Below are positions 11,490-23,369 of a DNA stretch of 64,000 bases, piece after piece (position 1 is the first letter of the stretch; the number at the start of each line of letters is the position of its first letter). Position numbers and translations under genes: made by a program. Where the stretch lies: NCBI RefSeq assembly GCF_026151205.1, contig NC_087073.1:18256837-18320836 (forward strand), given 5' to 3'. The notes under the pieces are model-generated. The model worked only from the letters and a program-made list of their open reading frames with translations. It ran no database searches and was not told the origin of the DNA. The stretch comes from Bolinopsis microptera. Taxonomy: Eukaryota; Ctenophora; Tentaculata; Lobata; Bolinopsidae.

Positions 11490-14400
11490 CTCCTCCTCCT
11501 CCTCCTCCTCCTCCTCCTCCTCCTCCTCCTCCTCCTCCTCCTCCTCCTCCTCCTCCTCCTCCTCCTCCTCCTCCTCCTCCTCCTCCTCCTCCTCCTCCTC
11601 TTCCACCTTCTCCTCCTCCTCCTCCTCAGCCATCCTCCTCAGCCATCCTCCTCAGTCCTCCCCAGTCCTCCTCCTCTGCAGTCCTCATCATCCTCCTCAG
11701 TCCTCCTCCTCCTGGGTCCTCCTCCTCCTCTTCATCCTCCTCCTCTTCCTCCTCAGTCCTCCTCCTCATCCTTTTCGTCAGTACTCCTCCTCCTCAGTCC
11801 TCCCCCAGTCCCCCTCCTCCTCCTATTCAGTCCTCCTCCTCCTCCTCCTCAGTTCTCCTCCTTCTCATTCCTCCTTCTGAGTCCTCCTCCTCCTCTTTCT
11901 CCTGAGTCCTCCTCCTGGGTCCTCTTTCTCCTCCTTCTCAGTCCTCCTCCTCATCCCTCTCAGTCATCCTCCTCAGTCATCCTCCTCAGCCATCCTCTTC
12001 AGCGATCCTCTTCAGCGATCCTCCTCAGTACTCCTCAGTCCTCCTCAGTCCTCCTCAGTCCTCCTCCTCAGTCATCCTTCTCCTCCTCCTCCTCCAGGGG
12101 GGATCCTGTTTTTTATCCGTTTTTTCCGTTCGGAACACTATATTATCAAAACGGACAAAAAATAGAGCGGACAAAAACGGACAAAAACGGACAAAAAATA
12201 ACAAAAATGGAAATAATATTTAGATGCTTCCTCCTCCTCCTCAGTCTTCCTCAGTCATCCTCCTCCTCCTCCTGAGTCCTCCTCCTGGGTCCTCCTCCTG
12301 AGACCTCCTCCTCTTGGGTCCACCTCCTCTTCATCCTCCTCCTCTTCCTCCTCAGTCCTCAGTTCTCCTCCTCAGCTCAGTCCTCCTTCTCAGTCCTCCT
12401 CCTCATCCTTTTCCTCAGTCCTCCTCCTCAGTCCTGCCCAGTCCCCCTCCTCCTCCTATTCACTCCTCCTCCTCCTCCTCCTCCTCCTCCTCAGTCCTCC
12501 TCCTCCTCAGTCCTCCTCCTCAGTCCTCCTCCTCCTCAGTCATCCTCCTCAGTCCTTCTCCTCCTCAGTCCTTCTCCTCTTCCTCCTCCTCCTCAGTCTT
12601 CCTCATATTCCTCAGTCCTCAGTTCTCCTCCTCAGCTCAGTCCTCCTTCTCAGTCCTCCTCCTCATCCTTTTCCTCAGTCCTCCTCCTCAGTCCTGCCCA
12701 GTCCCCCTCCTCCTCCTATTCACTCCTCCTCCTCCTCCTCCTCCTCCTCCTCCTCAGTCCTCCTCCTCCTCAGTCCTCCTCCTTCTCAGTCCTCCTCCTC
12801 CTCCTCAGTCCTCCTCCTCCTCAGTCATCCTCCTCAGTCCTTCTCCTCCTCAGTCCTTCTCCTCTTCCTCCTCCTCCTCAGTCTTCCTCATATTCCTCAG
12901 TCCTCCCCCAGTCACCCTCCTCCTCAGTCCTCCCCCAGTCACCCTCCTCCTCATCCTCATCCTCCTCATCAGTCCTCCTTCGCCTTCTCAGTCCTCCTCT
13001 TCAGTCCTCCTCCTCCTTTTCCTGGTTCCTCCTCCTCAGTCCGCATTCTCCTCCTCAGTCCTTCTCAGTCCTTTCCCCAGTCACCCTCCTCCTCATCCTC
13101 CTCATCAGTCCTCCTTCTCCTTAGTCCTCCTCCTCAGTCCTCCTCCTCCTCCTCCTGGGTTCTCCTCCTGGATCCCTCTTCTCCTCCTCAGTCCTTCTCC
13201 TCCTCCTCAGTTATCCTCCTCCTCCTCCTTCTCCTCCTGGGTCCTCCTCCTTCTGCTCACCAGTCCTCCTCCTCAGTCCTCCTCATCCTCTTCATCCACT
13301 TACTTCTCCTCCTCATCAGTCCTCATCAGTCCTCCTCCTCCCAAGTCATCCTCCTCCTCCTGGGGCCTTTTCCTGTGTCCTCCTCCTCCTGGGTCCTCCT
13401 CCTCAGTCCTCCTCCTCTTCCTTCTCCTCAGTCCTTCTCCTCCTCATCTCAGTCCTTCTCCTCTTCCTCCTCCTCAGTCTTCCTCCTCCTCAATCCTTTC
13501 CCCAGTCACCCTCACCCTCCTCCTCATCCTCATCCTCCTCATCAGTCCTCCTTCGCCTTCTCAGTCCTCCTCTTCAGTCCTCCTCCTCCTTTTCCTGGTT
13601 CCTCCTCCTCAGTCCGCATTCTCCTCCTCAGTCCTTCTCAGTCCTTTCCCCAGTCACCCTCCTCCTCATCCTCCTCATCAGTCCTCCTTCTCCTTAGTCC
13701 TCCTCCTCAGTCCTCCTCCTCCTCCTCCTGGGTTCTCCTCCTGGATCCCTCTTCTCCTCCTCAGTCCTTCTCCTCCTCCTCAGTTATCCTCCTCCTCCTC
13801 CTTCTCCTCCTGGGTCCTCCTCCTTCTGCTCACCAGTCCTCCTCCTCAGTCCTCCTCATCCTCTTCATCCACTTACTTCTCCTCCTCATCAGTCCTCATC
13901 AGTCCTCCTCCTCCCAAGTCATCCTCCTCCTCCTGGGGCCTTTTCCTGTGTCCTCCTCCTCCTGGGTCCTCCTCCTCATCTCAGTCCTCCTCCTCTTCCT
14001 TCTCCTCAGTCCTTCTCCTCCTCATCTCAGTCCTTCTCCTCTTCCTCCTCCTCAGTCTTCCTCCTCCTCAATCCTTTCCCCAGTCACCCTCACCCTCCTC
14101 CTCATCCTCATCCTCCTCATCAGTCCTCCTTCTCCTTCTCAGTCCTCCTTCTCAGTCCTCCTCCTCCTCTTCTTCCTGGTTCCTCCTCCTGGGTCCTCCT
14201 GATCCTCCTCAGTCTTCTTCCTCCTTCTACTCCTCAGTCCTCCTCCTGCTCAATCCTCCTCTTCCTCCTAAGTCCTCCCCTCCTCAGTCCTCCTAAGTCC
14301 TCCCCTTCTCAGTCCTCCTCCTCATCAGTCCTCTTCACCAGTCCTCCTCCTCAGTCCTCCTTATCCTCATCCTTTATCTCCTTTCTCCTCCTCATCCTCC

Positions 14401-15170
14401 TCATACACCTCCTTCTCCTCATCAGTCCTCCTCCTCACTCCTCAGTCCTTCTCCTCCTCCTCCTCCTCCTCGTCCTTAGTCCTCTTTATCAGTCCTCATC
14501 AGTCCTCATCGGTCCTCATCGGTCCTCCTCCTCCCCAGTCCTCCTCATGGGGCCTTTTCCTGGGTCCTCCTCCTCTTGGGTCCTCCTCCTCTTGAGTCCT
14601 TCTTCTCCTCCTCCTATTCATTCCTCCTCCTCAGTTCTCCTTCTCAGTCTCACTCCTCCTCAGCCCCCCTCCTCTCCCTCCTCAGTCCCCCTCCTCAGTC
14701 CCCCCTCCTCCTTTTCCTCTCTTTCATCTCTCAATAATTTGTTCAATTTATAATTATTGTTGGTGTTATTGTTAACATAATTTATTGTTATATACTAAAA
14801 TGTTTTTAAGCGCATTTGAGTCTGACTCAAAATGTGCTCAAGAATCTTTGTGTTTAACAAAGTTTTACTCTCCAGTAATAAAACTTTTCATCCCTTTTTA
14901 TGTTATTAAAAAATGTGTAGACTATTCTTTGTGCCTAATTGAAGATTAAAAGTTTGAGAAAGGACCATGGTCATTAACCGGGCTACCCATTTCTGCAGAT
15001 AGCCTGTTACAAATTGTGGAGAAAATTTAAATCAAAAGTTACAATTTTTGTCCGTTTTTGTCCGTTTTTGTCCGTTTTTGTCCGTTTGGCAGCTATATTT
15101 TCAAAACGGACAAAAATTAACGGACAAAAACGTACAAAAACGGACAAAAAATAACATGATCCCCCCCCCC
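11317..15170. mobile_element. G-run/C-run-bounded insertion carrying a polypyrimidine array
   Basis: The left end is G10 (11317-11326) followed by CTCATG and a block of GTCCGTTTTT repeats. The right end is the mirror: AAAAACGGAC repeats, CATGAT, then C10 (15161-15170). TATAGAA lies directly outside both ends (11310-11316 and 15171-15177), a 7-bp (possibly 8-bp with one mismatch) target duplication. A third, internal copy of the G-run/GTCCG hairpin block is at about 12098-12230. Each left-type block is followed by the same TTTAGATGCTTCCTCC junction into pyrimidine-rich DNA. No transposase is present. Confidence 0.65.
11461..14745 (+). repeat. Polypyrimidine (TCC)n-derived satellite array
   Basis: Apart from the internal hairpin block, the plus strand is almost entirely C and T. 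A pure (TCC)n tract runs from about 11463 to 11600. The rest is a mosaic of CTCCTCCTCAGTCCT-like words. There is a ~573-bp tandem duplication (for example the word ATCAGTCCTCCTTCGCCTTC at 12968 and again at 13541). Because 573 is a multiple of three, frames stay open for hundreds of codons (such as 12314-14296), giving Ser/Pro/Leu-rich translations with no domain. I treat these as artefacts of composition. Confidence 0.85.
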
Positions 15171-15177
15171 TATAGAA

Positions 15178-15337
15178 CAACAATTATGAGACTTTTCATT
15201 ATGATGTGTCTACGTCCGCGCAAAATTGAAGTCATTGAGATTTTGGGATGTACGGACTTCAAATCTGATGATAATTGCATTTCCAAATCGTTCTATAAAT
15301 AGATTTCAGGAATTTCTGAAAGTAAGCCTGAAAACGT
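15178..15337. other. Spacer between insertion and minisatellite
   Basis: This 160-bp unique stretch contains the 3' end of several composition-driven open frames but no feature of its own. Confidence 0.4.
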
Positions 15338-16003
15338 CCACCCGGTCCTGTAAGCTCCACCCGGTCCTGTAAGCTCCACCCGGTCCTGTAAGCTCCGCCC
15401 GGTCCTGTAAGCTCCACCCGGTCCTGTAAGCTCCACCCGGTCCTGTAAGCTCCACCCGGTCCTGTAAGCTTCACCCGGTCCTGTAAGCTCCACCCGGTCC
15501 AGTAAGCTCCACCCGGTCCTGTAAGCTCCACCCGGTCCTGTAAGCTCCACCCGGTCCTGTAAGCTTCACCCGGTCCTGTAAGCTCCACCCGGTCCTGTAA
15601 GCTCCACCCAGTCCTGTAAGCTCCTCCCGGTCCAGTAAGCTCCACCCGGTCCTGTAAGCTCCACCCGGTCCTGTAAGCTTCACCCGGTCCTGTAAGCTCC
15701 ACCCGGTCCTGTAAGCTCCACCCGGTCCTGTAAGCTCCACCCGGTCCAGTAAGCTCCACCCGGTCCTGTAAGCTCCACCCGGTCCTGTAAGCTTCACCCG
15801 GTCCTGTAAGCTCCACCCGGTCCTGTAAGCTCCACCCGGTCCTGTAAGCTCCACCCGGTCCTGTAAGCTTCACCTGGTCCTGTAAGCTCCACCTGGTCCT
15901 GTAAGCTCCACCTGGTCCTGTAAGCTCCACCCGGTCCTGTAAGCTCCACCCGGTCCTGTAAGCTCCACCCGGTCCTGTAAGCTCCACCTGGTCCTGTAAG
16001 CTC
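15338..16003. repeat. 19-bp minisatellite, about 35 copies
   Basis: The unit is CACCCGGTCCTGTAAGCTC, with occasional single-base variants (TTCACC, CAGTAAG, CACCTGG) distributed in a higher-order pattern. The unit length is not a multiple of three, yet its complement has no stop in any frame, so all three minus-strand frames stay open and encode the same 19-residue repeat (ELTGPGGAYRTGWSLQDRV). There is no sign of a promoter, splice signals or a domain. Confidence 0.9.
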
Positions 16004-16890
16004 CTGATCTATGAACAATGAATGATACCATTCGTTCGGGGCATGAACAGTCGCAATATATTTTTAGAGAGCTTGAACTATAACGTTCTAACGTCAATCC
16101 AATATTGTCCAATATCTTTCGATGGGACCAGTTTATTGGCTCAAACTTTGACATCGGTGCCCATTTACCGGAAATAAATTTTATTGCATTTGGTTCCCAG
16201 GGGTGATGCATTGGTGCAGTAAAACTGCCAAGTACTGGATTGTGCATATATTGTATTCGTGCCGTCTTCTCCACCTTTAATTATCTTGAATCAATAGTCT
16301 CATCCTTGGTTAATTAATTTTCCGTGTTTCAAAGAGTTAGAATTATAAATATATGATTTGTGCCGTAAAAGTGTTTAAAAAGGCGCCTTGTCGATTAGTT
16401 CATAATTTTCTACCATTGTTCTGGCAGGATGACTGGCGCTAGTTGAGCTGGTCATGAGCAATTTTCAGGCAGAATATTCGATATCGTAACTTTAAAACTA
16501 TAGATTATCACACATTGTGTCTATATATGAAGCTAAAACTATAGTATTATCTAACTTTGACAATAGCTTTAAGTATAATACATATAATCGTAAGTCGTGA
16601 CTAAGTCTAAAGTGGTCCACAATTTCAATCTCTTGAGGAATTGCGATCTAGCTAGACGAGTTATTCACTTGCCAATATTCACCCTGGCCCTCTAAAATTT
16701 TGTAAAAAAAACTAAAAATCTGTAGTATTTAATTTAAGTCCCTGCGTTATCAACTTGCCATCTGATAATAATAATAATAATGATTATACAGCATTTATTT
16801 ATCGTGTATTACATTGTAGTATGTAATAAACATTTGTAGTAGTGTAGGATTGTTTGAATTTCTTTTTGCTAGGTTTTATAATATTTATTT
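16004..16890. other. Intergenic, no gene seen
   Basis: AT-rich single-copy-looking DNA. The only notable item is a short (TAA)n run at about 16767-16785 that precedes the tandem repeat. Confidence 0.45.
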
Positions 16891-17345
16891 GTATAATTTG
16901 TGATTGTTTCTCCCGGTTTTCTTCCCTTGCGTAGCAAGCCCTGTCTCTTGTAAAAACAACCTCGAAAGATTTGTAGATACACATAGTCTCTACACCTTTA
17001 CCCTCTGGTCCCTAGGGTCAGCTGATCCCGGGCCAGAGGAAAACTACCGACTGCCAAGGTTTGACGCCTAGGCAGTCGAGACCTCTTATTGAGACCCTTT
17101 ATAATAATAATAGGTCATATAATATGCACTATGTGATTGTTTCTCCCGTTTTTCTTCCCTTGTGTTGCAAGCCCTGTCAGTGTCTCTTGTGAAAACAACC
17201 ACTTTTGTAGATACACACAGTCTCTATAGTCTTTATCCTCTGGTCCCTAGGGTCAGCTGACTCCGGGCCAGAGGAAAATTACCGATTGCCGAGGTTTGAT
17301 GCCTAGGCAGTCGATACCTCTTATTAAGACCCGATATAATAATAA
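16891..17345. repeat. Tandem pair of ~235-bp repeats with (TAA)n ends
   Basis: Two diverged direct copies (about 16896-17110 and 17135-17345) share GTGATTGTTTCTCCC, TCTGGTCCCTAGGGTCAGCTG and GCCTAGGCAGTCGA. Each ends in TAATAATAA, and (TAA)n also precedes the first copy, which suggests a retroposon with a TAA-type tail or a tandem duplication of one. Confidence 0.65.
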
Positions 17346-20300
17346 TGAACTTTCTAGGTATATTTTTAGGAAGAAAATGTGTTCTAGATTTGTCTTTCCT
17401 GATTTAAAAAGTAATTCTTCTAGTTCGTTCTGATGTTTTCGGTGTTACGTCATGAAAAACGTTTGACCCTAACCATTATGGGCATTACGCCATAAATCTC
17501 ATTGCACATAGCGATACCAATTACGCAAATCTGATAGAACGAATAAATATATATAAACGAATAAATATATATTTTAAAAAAGTGTGGTTAAAAAAGTGCG
17601 GTGTAAGGTCAATAGTGCGATTCTGCACCCACCAGCCCGGTCGGCAAAGAAGTATTCGTGCTACGAAAGCAGGAGTACTTCTGACGGTTTGATTCGCCAT
17701 TGACTTGGAATAAGTTCATTGTCCAAGTTGGACTTTAACCTGGTCCTCTACTCTTCTACATATTATAAAATATTCACCCTTTTTCATTCAACTCAGGCAT
17801 GTCATAACATGAGATTGTATGGCATCTCCCCTGTTGCAAGGGGGTAGTCTTATCCTTATAATTACGTTCTCTATCCAGGCTAGAATTGATTTGATTGAAT
17901 AGAGTGAGATTAATTGTCCGAATGGGTTGAATATTCCGTTCGTATAACTCATGTCACAGCACACAAATCCATGTCCAGATCGAGCGACGCCTAGATGGTC
18001 ACGAGGATATTACTTTAATTCAATAGGGGGGAAATGATCGGTTTCATGGTATACCCATTAGTGAATTATGTATAAGGGTCAAAGGTCAACATCATTACCG
18101 ATGATTGGTATTGCTCTATCCTTGACTATACCATGAAAGTATTTCAAGTGTTTTTTTCTGTTCAGTTCCGACTTCCGTCCATTTCCAATTCGTCATCGAT
18201 GCTTTGTCGATTGTCAGTGAATGAATCTTCTTCGAGCAACAACTCATCTAATCTATATCTATACCAATATTTTACCGTGGAGTTCAAATGAGCTGTACTG
18301 GAGATTACCATTAACTCTAACGGTGTTTGATCTTTGATGTATTGCGGAGTTCGTTTGAATTGCCGTTTAATTGAGGTTAAATGCCATCAAAAACGTTTAG
18401 ATTCAAAATCTCTCAGCCAGCTTGGGAAGTTTTTAAACCATCTATTAATGCTTTTCAAACAAAGTTACAACGAATTCTTCATGTAGTGCATCCTGGGTTT
18501 GGACAGGATATGCCCGTTTAAAATATTTCCATCACGTTACATCATAATTCTCAATAAATGTAATAGATTTGTAGTGTTGTAATATGTTTTAATAAGATTT
18601 TTTAAATTCAGTAAAATCCTCCTCTCCCCATTAAAAAAGTAAAAACTAACGAACCTATCGACTAGCGCTTCAAATCACTAAATTCTAATAAATTTAAAAT
18701 ATTATAAGTTAGCTTCCTTGCCACTAATCGAGCATTTCTGAATGTCAGACCGTAAGACCTGTTCACTGGTTCGCAGTTCAAGGCTTATTTGGTAGACCTT
18801 TATATATTGATGGTTACATCATTAATGGATGAACTATCTCCGGCTCAACTAATTCATGAAGGTCTCGCAAACTTCGCATTAGCTTTGACACACCTAATCC
18901 TCTAAACAGTAATCGGACAGTGCCAAGAGCAGCGGTGCATTTTTAGTGATAGCTCTGGAGGCCCTTGTGAAAATGACAGATATTTCACAATCCAGCAATT
19001 TGAGTAATATGATTGATCTCTGGTATCTTTTGGAGCTATTCTCAGTTAATTTGGACGAGTACGGCATGGGCAACTAAAAATGGGTGATCTTGGCTTGCTC
19101 TAACGTCAAGCTTAAACCCACTGTTACCCCCTAACCCAATAACTGTTTTGATCAAATTCCTGCCCTACAAACTTCAGTTTAGATTCAATAAATGCCGCGT
19201 CAACAGCTTATTAAACAAATTATATTGACAGCGTGACGTCCAGATCCTTCGAGGTTGTTGCCCTAAATGTATGAAATTGTAATAATTACAGGGGTTATCA
19301 TGTGATAGACTCGTCATATCTAGGTGGCGGTCACGTATGTTTTAATAGCACATATTCAGTCCAGACCCATATCCGCTTTCTATGTCCACTTTCAGTCTAG
19401 ATAAAATGATCTGCGTGGTAAAAGGTTTACTAGCGAGCACGTGTCGAAACTAACGCGTTTATTGCGAACGCCCCTATAGTGCCCGTTTAGACTTAGTGTG
19501 CTGGAGAGTCGCTAGCAGTTGTATTAGTTTTGTGTACTATTCATAACTTTATTAATTAATTAGTTCAACTCGAATTTGTAGCCTCTGCCGGAAGTAGACA
19601 ATCTCGGACGGAGCTCCTCTTGGAAGGATATTTTCTGCTATTGTTAGAGAGAAATCTCCTCTGAATGATCCTCTTTTTATGGGCTTCCTATTGGAGGGCT
19701 CCCTATTGGCTAAAGCAATCGTTGCAGCGCTGTCGCGAGGTTAACTTTGCCAACATACGCATGAGGTGATTTATGAGTTATATTATAACTACCGTTGCAG
19801 ACAGCTAATAGTAATTATGATAGCGCCTTTTGATGCAAACGTCAACTGCGTCTGTACTCTGATTTTGTCGACGTCTTTGGATATCATCCAAGTTCCAACC
19901 CTTCTTTGATCCTGAGTCCTTGTTTTTGATATTGATAATATTGTTCGGACAAGCAACCTTTCTCAAGGTGTTCTCAATCCTTGCCAAGGTGTCGTTCATT
20001 ATTGTCTTGACCAGGTTTAACTTTAACGGAGTCATTTATTATCGCATTTCGGTGTCGAAGTATTTTTAACATTGGTGGCGGGAAAATTCAGATTCTGATC
20101 AGATGACTTTCTTTGATAATTTTTAAAATTTCCATTCAAATTTCAATAGAATAAAATGGATTACAAAATGGTTTAAGGTGTCCAAATTATGTTTAATTTT
20201 TAAATTTCAAGGCTCTTTGGAGCCATTCACCCACGCAGCGTAATCAATGATGTAACCAAGAAGGGATCGTGGTATCGTCTCATAAATTGCATCCATCGAA

Positions 20301-21014
20301 ATGTTCTATTTCAATTTGTCATTAAGTTTCTGGATTTAAAAAATATCCTCTATGCAGCGCCTAGATGAATGGCAGATGCAGAAATATGCAATTAATTCAT
20401 TTCTCTTCTTAAAAAACCTGTACATAATATTCGATCACACTTTATCCGGGCTTTCTTTCCTGAGCTAAGAAGCATGCCTTCAGTGATTTTTGGTGTCGAA
20501 AAGTAAATTTTGTGTCCAATGATTACTAATGGGGGCCGGAGTAAGAGTCCAGAGCACATGTGTTCTTACATGGATGTTACTGGTTTCCCCAATCATATGG
20601 TGCAGTCAAATTCTGTTTACCTGTGCCTGCCCTACCCAGTCAAACATTTTCCCAGCCTAAATATTTCCAGCTTTATTCAAGTTTCCATGTCGTATACTTT
20701 TGTATTATTTGATGAACGTTTCGAATCAAATCAAGAGGTTGTGAGTAAGGATTTTCATATGCTTTAGATGTTCGAGTACTGATTGAGTATCCTCCAAATA
20801 AAACCAACCCCTTTTATTTAAATATCATGATAGCAAGTTTTATCGTTTTATAACGCATTTTAAGCCAATTAAGCATTCGATGACTTATATTTTTTGTTAA
20901 AACACTATAACCAACTTAATTTTCTCAAACATAATTTTATCTTTCAATCTGCTTATCGTTCAATTGACGAATCTAATTGATTAACTAATAATAATAACTT
21001 CTAGCGAACACAAG
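17346..21014. other. Intergenic, no supported gene
   Basis: No homology is recognised. Near 18585 there is a GATTTGTAGTGTTGTAAT word that recurs in the repeats of the 54-58 kb region. A 76-codon minus-strand frame (19805-20035; basic, start MTPLKLNLVKTIMNDTLARI) and an 85-codon plus frame (20510-20767) are too short and featureless to call. The last 200 bp is the presumed 5' flank of the GPCR. Confidence 0.4.
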
Positions 21015-22187
21015 ATGAACGGAACCAGTGTCTCACCCATAGCAGACTACATATTCGGTTTGACAGAGCTAGGATCGATTATTATGGGACTTGTGTTGAA
21101 CCTCCTAACTATCCCCTACTTCAACCGGAACAGCAAAGAACAGTTCTCCAGCATGATCTACCTCTTTATTGTCATCACGGATATTCTCATCCTGGTGTCC
21201 TGCTTCCCCTCCGCTCTTACCATGCTGAACCACAGACAAGCCCTCATCCTGGACAACCGCTTCCTCTGTACTCTCACCGGCTTCGTCTTTAACATCGGAG
21301 CCAGGATGTCTGTTTTCCTGATAGCAGTTTTGGGCTGTGCTCGGTGTTTATCTCTAGTCTTCCCCTTCAAGAAAACTAGATCTCGCCTGTACTTCATCTC
21401 TATAACCGTGTACTTTATTTTTAATGTTGTACTGGCTAGTCTGCCGCTAGTGTTCAGTTCAAAGGGCTACCACTATTCCCCTTATGTTGGACAGTGTGCC
21501 TGGGGGATTAACGAACTTAGCTTTGTCAACTGTTTTGGCACATCGTGTACTCTGTGGCTGTTTATAACATACGGAACTATAATCTTCCCATGGCTTGTGC
21601 CGGGTGTTGTGGTGATTCTCTCCTCTGCCATATCTATTGTAACACTCATCAGATCCGAACGAGCTAGAAGAAAGATGGCACCCCGGCGGGAAGGTGCACC
21701 TTTCACCCCACAACGGAACGCCAGTATCAAGACCAAACATGCCACCGTGACAATCCTGATCATGACTCTGGTGTACAGTGTATTCAACATGCCTGGCTGG
21801 CTGCTTTACTCTTATCTCCTTATCAGTAAGTTCAACCCGATCACCTGGCTCAGAGGAAACACTGCCCTGTATCTCCAGATATTCGTGTGCAGACTCTCTG
21901 TAGCGATGAACAGTGCTGCTAACCCTGTTGTTTACTTCTCACGAATTGAAGCCCTCTCAAAACTAACTTTCCGTAAACATTCTATGTCTATGAGTATAGT
22001 TTCCCGAGCTTCCAACGCCCTAAAGCTAGTCCCTAGACCTGTCAGGTCTGAACAGAGTTATTTCAGATCTAGATCGATATCGTATCCAAAGTTCAGAGTT
22101 TCGTTGCCTGCCCGACAGGTTCCAGACATTCTAACGAGTGAGGTGCGGGCTCAAACTGCTAGAGAGTTGACTTATATTGTCGATTAA
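21015..22187 (+). CDS. Class A (rhodopsin-like) G-protein-coupled receptor, orphan
   Basis: Intronless frame of 390 residues. Seven hydrophobic segments can be read at roughly 14-36, 46-68, 84-110, 126-147, 185-212, 243-268 and 285-308. Family marks are a short N-terminus with an N-glycosylation site (NGT), D56 in TM2, C85 at the top of TM3 with C161 in ECL2 (the likely disulfide), and NPVVY at 303-307 in TM7. The DRY position at the end of TM3 reads A109-R110-C111, so only the arginine is kept. The third intracellular loop is short and basic (RSERARRK), and the C-tail is ~80 residues and Ser/Arg-rich. The ligand cannot be told from the sequence; a peptide or amine receptor is possible. The first ATG after the upstream stops is used as the start. 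Confidence 0.9.
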   Translation: MNGTSVSPIADYIFGLTELGSIIMGLVLNLLTIPYFNRNSKEQFSSMIYLFIVITDILILVSCFPSALTMLNHRQALILDNRFLCTLTGFVFNIGARMSVFLIAVLGCARCLSLVFPFKKTRSRLYFISITVYFIFNVVLASLPLVFSSKGYHYSPYVGQCAWGINELSFVNCFGTSCTLWLFITYGTIIFPWLVPGVVVILSSAISIVTLIRSERARRKMAPRREGAPFTPQRNASIKTKHATVTILIMTLVYSVFNMPGWLLYSYLLISKFNPITWLRGNTALYLQIFVCRLSVAMNSAANPVVYFSRIEALSKLTFRKHSMSMSIVSRASNALKLVPRPVRSEQSYFRSRSISYPKFRVSLPARQVPDILTSEVRAQTARELTYIVD

Positions 22188-23150
22188 AGACTGTTGTGTA
22201 GAGATTTCAAGAAAAAAACTCGGTTTTGTAGCGAGCAATTTTGATTGTATTCGTATAATTTTTCAATGCATCTTTGGAATGTCTAAAATGTTTTCCTTGT
22301 CACACGATTTATATTTACGTGCCAGACAACGTGATGATTCGACCAAGTTGTGCGTTTGCCGGGGGATTTGTTTATCATTATTCTTGTTGCTGTAAAATGT
22401 CTTTGTATCTTGAAACAAAATCAAATTTGTCTGTTTTCTTTATAAGCTGTAGTCTGTATTCATAAATATTGTTTATTGAAAGTTGAAAGAAAGAATAATG
22501 TTTCAAGGCAATAATTATGTTTGGCCAAGGGGTCAAAATTGGTCTTAATTTTTGAGGGTAATCAATATTTGACCATCAATCAGACGTAAATTTCACAAGG
22601 AATTTTATAGAAATGTTGGTGTACTAGGATTTTAAACGAATTTCCGAATCCCTGTAACATATGTATTGATAATACAAACAAGTATTTAGGTCATTTCCTT
22701 TGATCATCTTTTGTAAATCGCAACCAACAAAGTTCTGCTGTAGAAGAGGGTTGAGACGTATTTAAGCGAATTTAGTAAAATCCCCTTAAATGGTAACTCT
22801 GCCTGAATTGCACAACATCTGAAATCTGAATTGCGCAACATTTGAATCGCACTACATCTATATATGATATATATAATATATTATTATATATATATATAAT
22901 ATATGTATATGAAATGAAATGAGGTCTGTCTTCTCTGTTTTAACACCTCAGAACTGTGTATTACTACAGCTCAACCTGCTCAGTCTGACTAATTGGGAAT
23001 TTAAACTCATGAAATGAGGTATTTATATCCCGCTAATATGATTAACCAAAAACACAAGGAACGTCAAAGGTGGTTAACCATGTCAGAGCGGCTGACTGTG
23101 AGTGATGTGAGCAAATGTGTAAATGTGATCAAAAGTATAACTCATTATAA
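22188..23150. other. GPCR 3' flank with AT microsatellite
   Basis: It contains a (TA)n-rich tract at about 22858-22912 and no further coding signal. Confidence 0.5.
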
Positions 23151-23369
23151 GGCTAAGAAAAAATTAAAGCATTTTTTATTGTAACCCACACTAAACTAAG
23201 TAGAAGCAGAAACCATACAATACATGTAGGTATAATGAAGATTAGTACAGTGACATAATCAACAAAAATGAAACAGATCCTGGAGAGGTAAAGATCAAGA
23301 CATAAAATGGAGTTCTTATTATTCTTTGGTATCTTAAGCATGAGATGGTCACCTGGTCTCTTCGATCTG

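Noticed and set aside
11328-11905. Poly-Glu and poly-Pro frames on opposite strands
   Set aside because: Both are translations of the same pure TCC trinucleotide tract.
12314-14296. 660-codon open frame, Ser/Pro/Leu-rich
   Set aside because: It is a reading of the C/T satellite. Stops are rare in such DNA, the tandem period is a multiple of three, and no domain, splice or promoter signal is seen.
15338-16003. CRISPR-like array
   Set aside because: The repeats are contiguous with no unique spacers, and the genome is eukaryotic.
15259-16274. Overlapping 74-242-codon minus frames resembling a repeat protein
   Set aside because: All come from the 19-bp minisatellite, which lacks stops in every minus frame; the same peptide appears in each frame.
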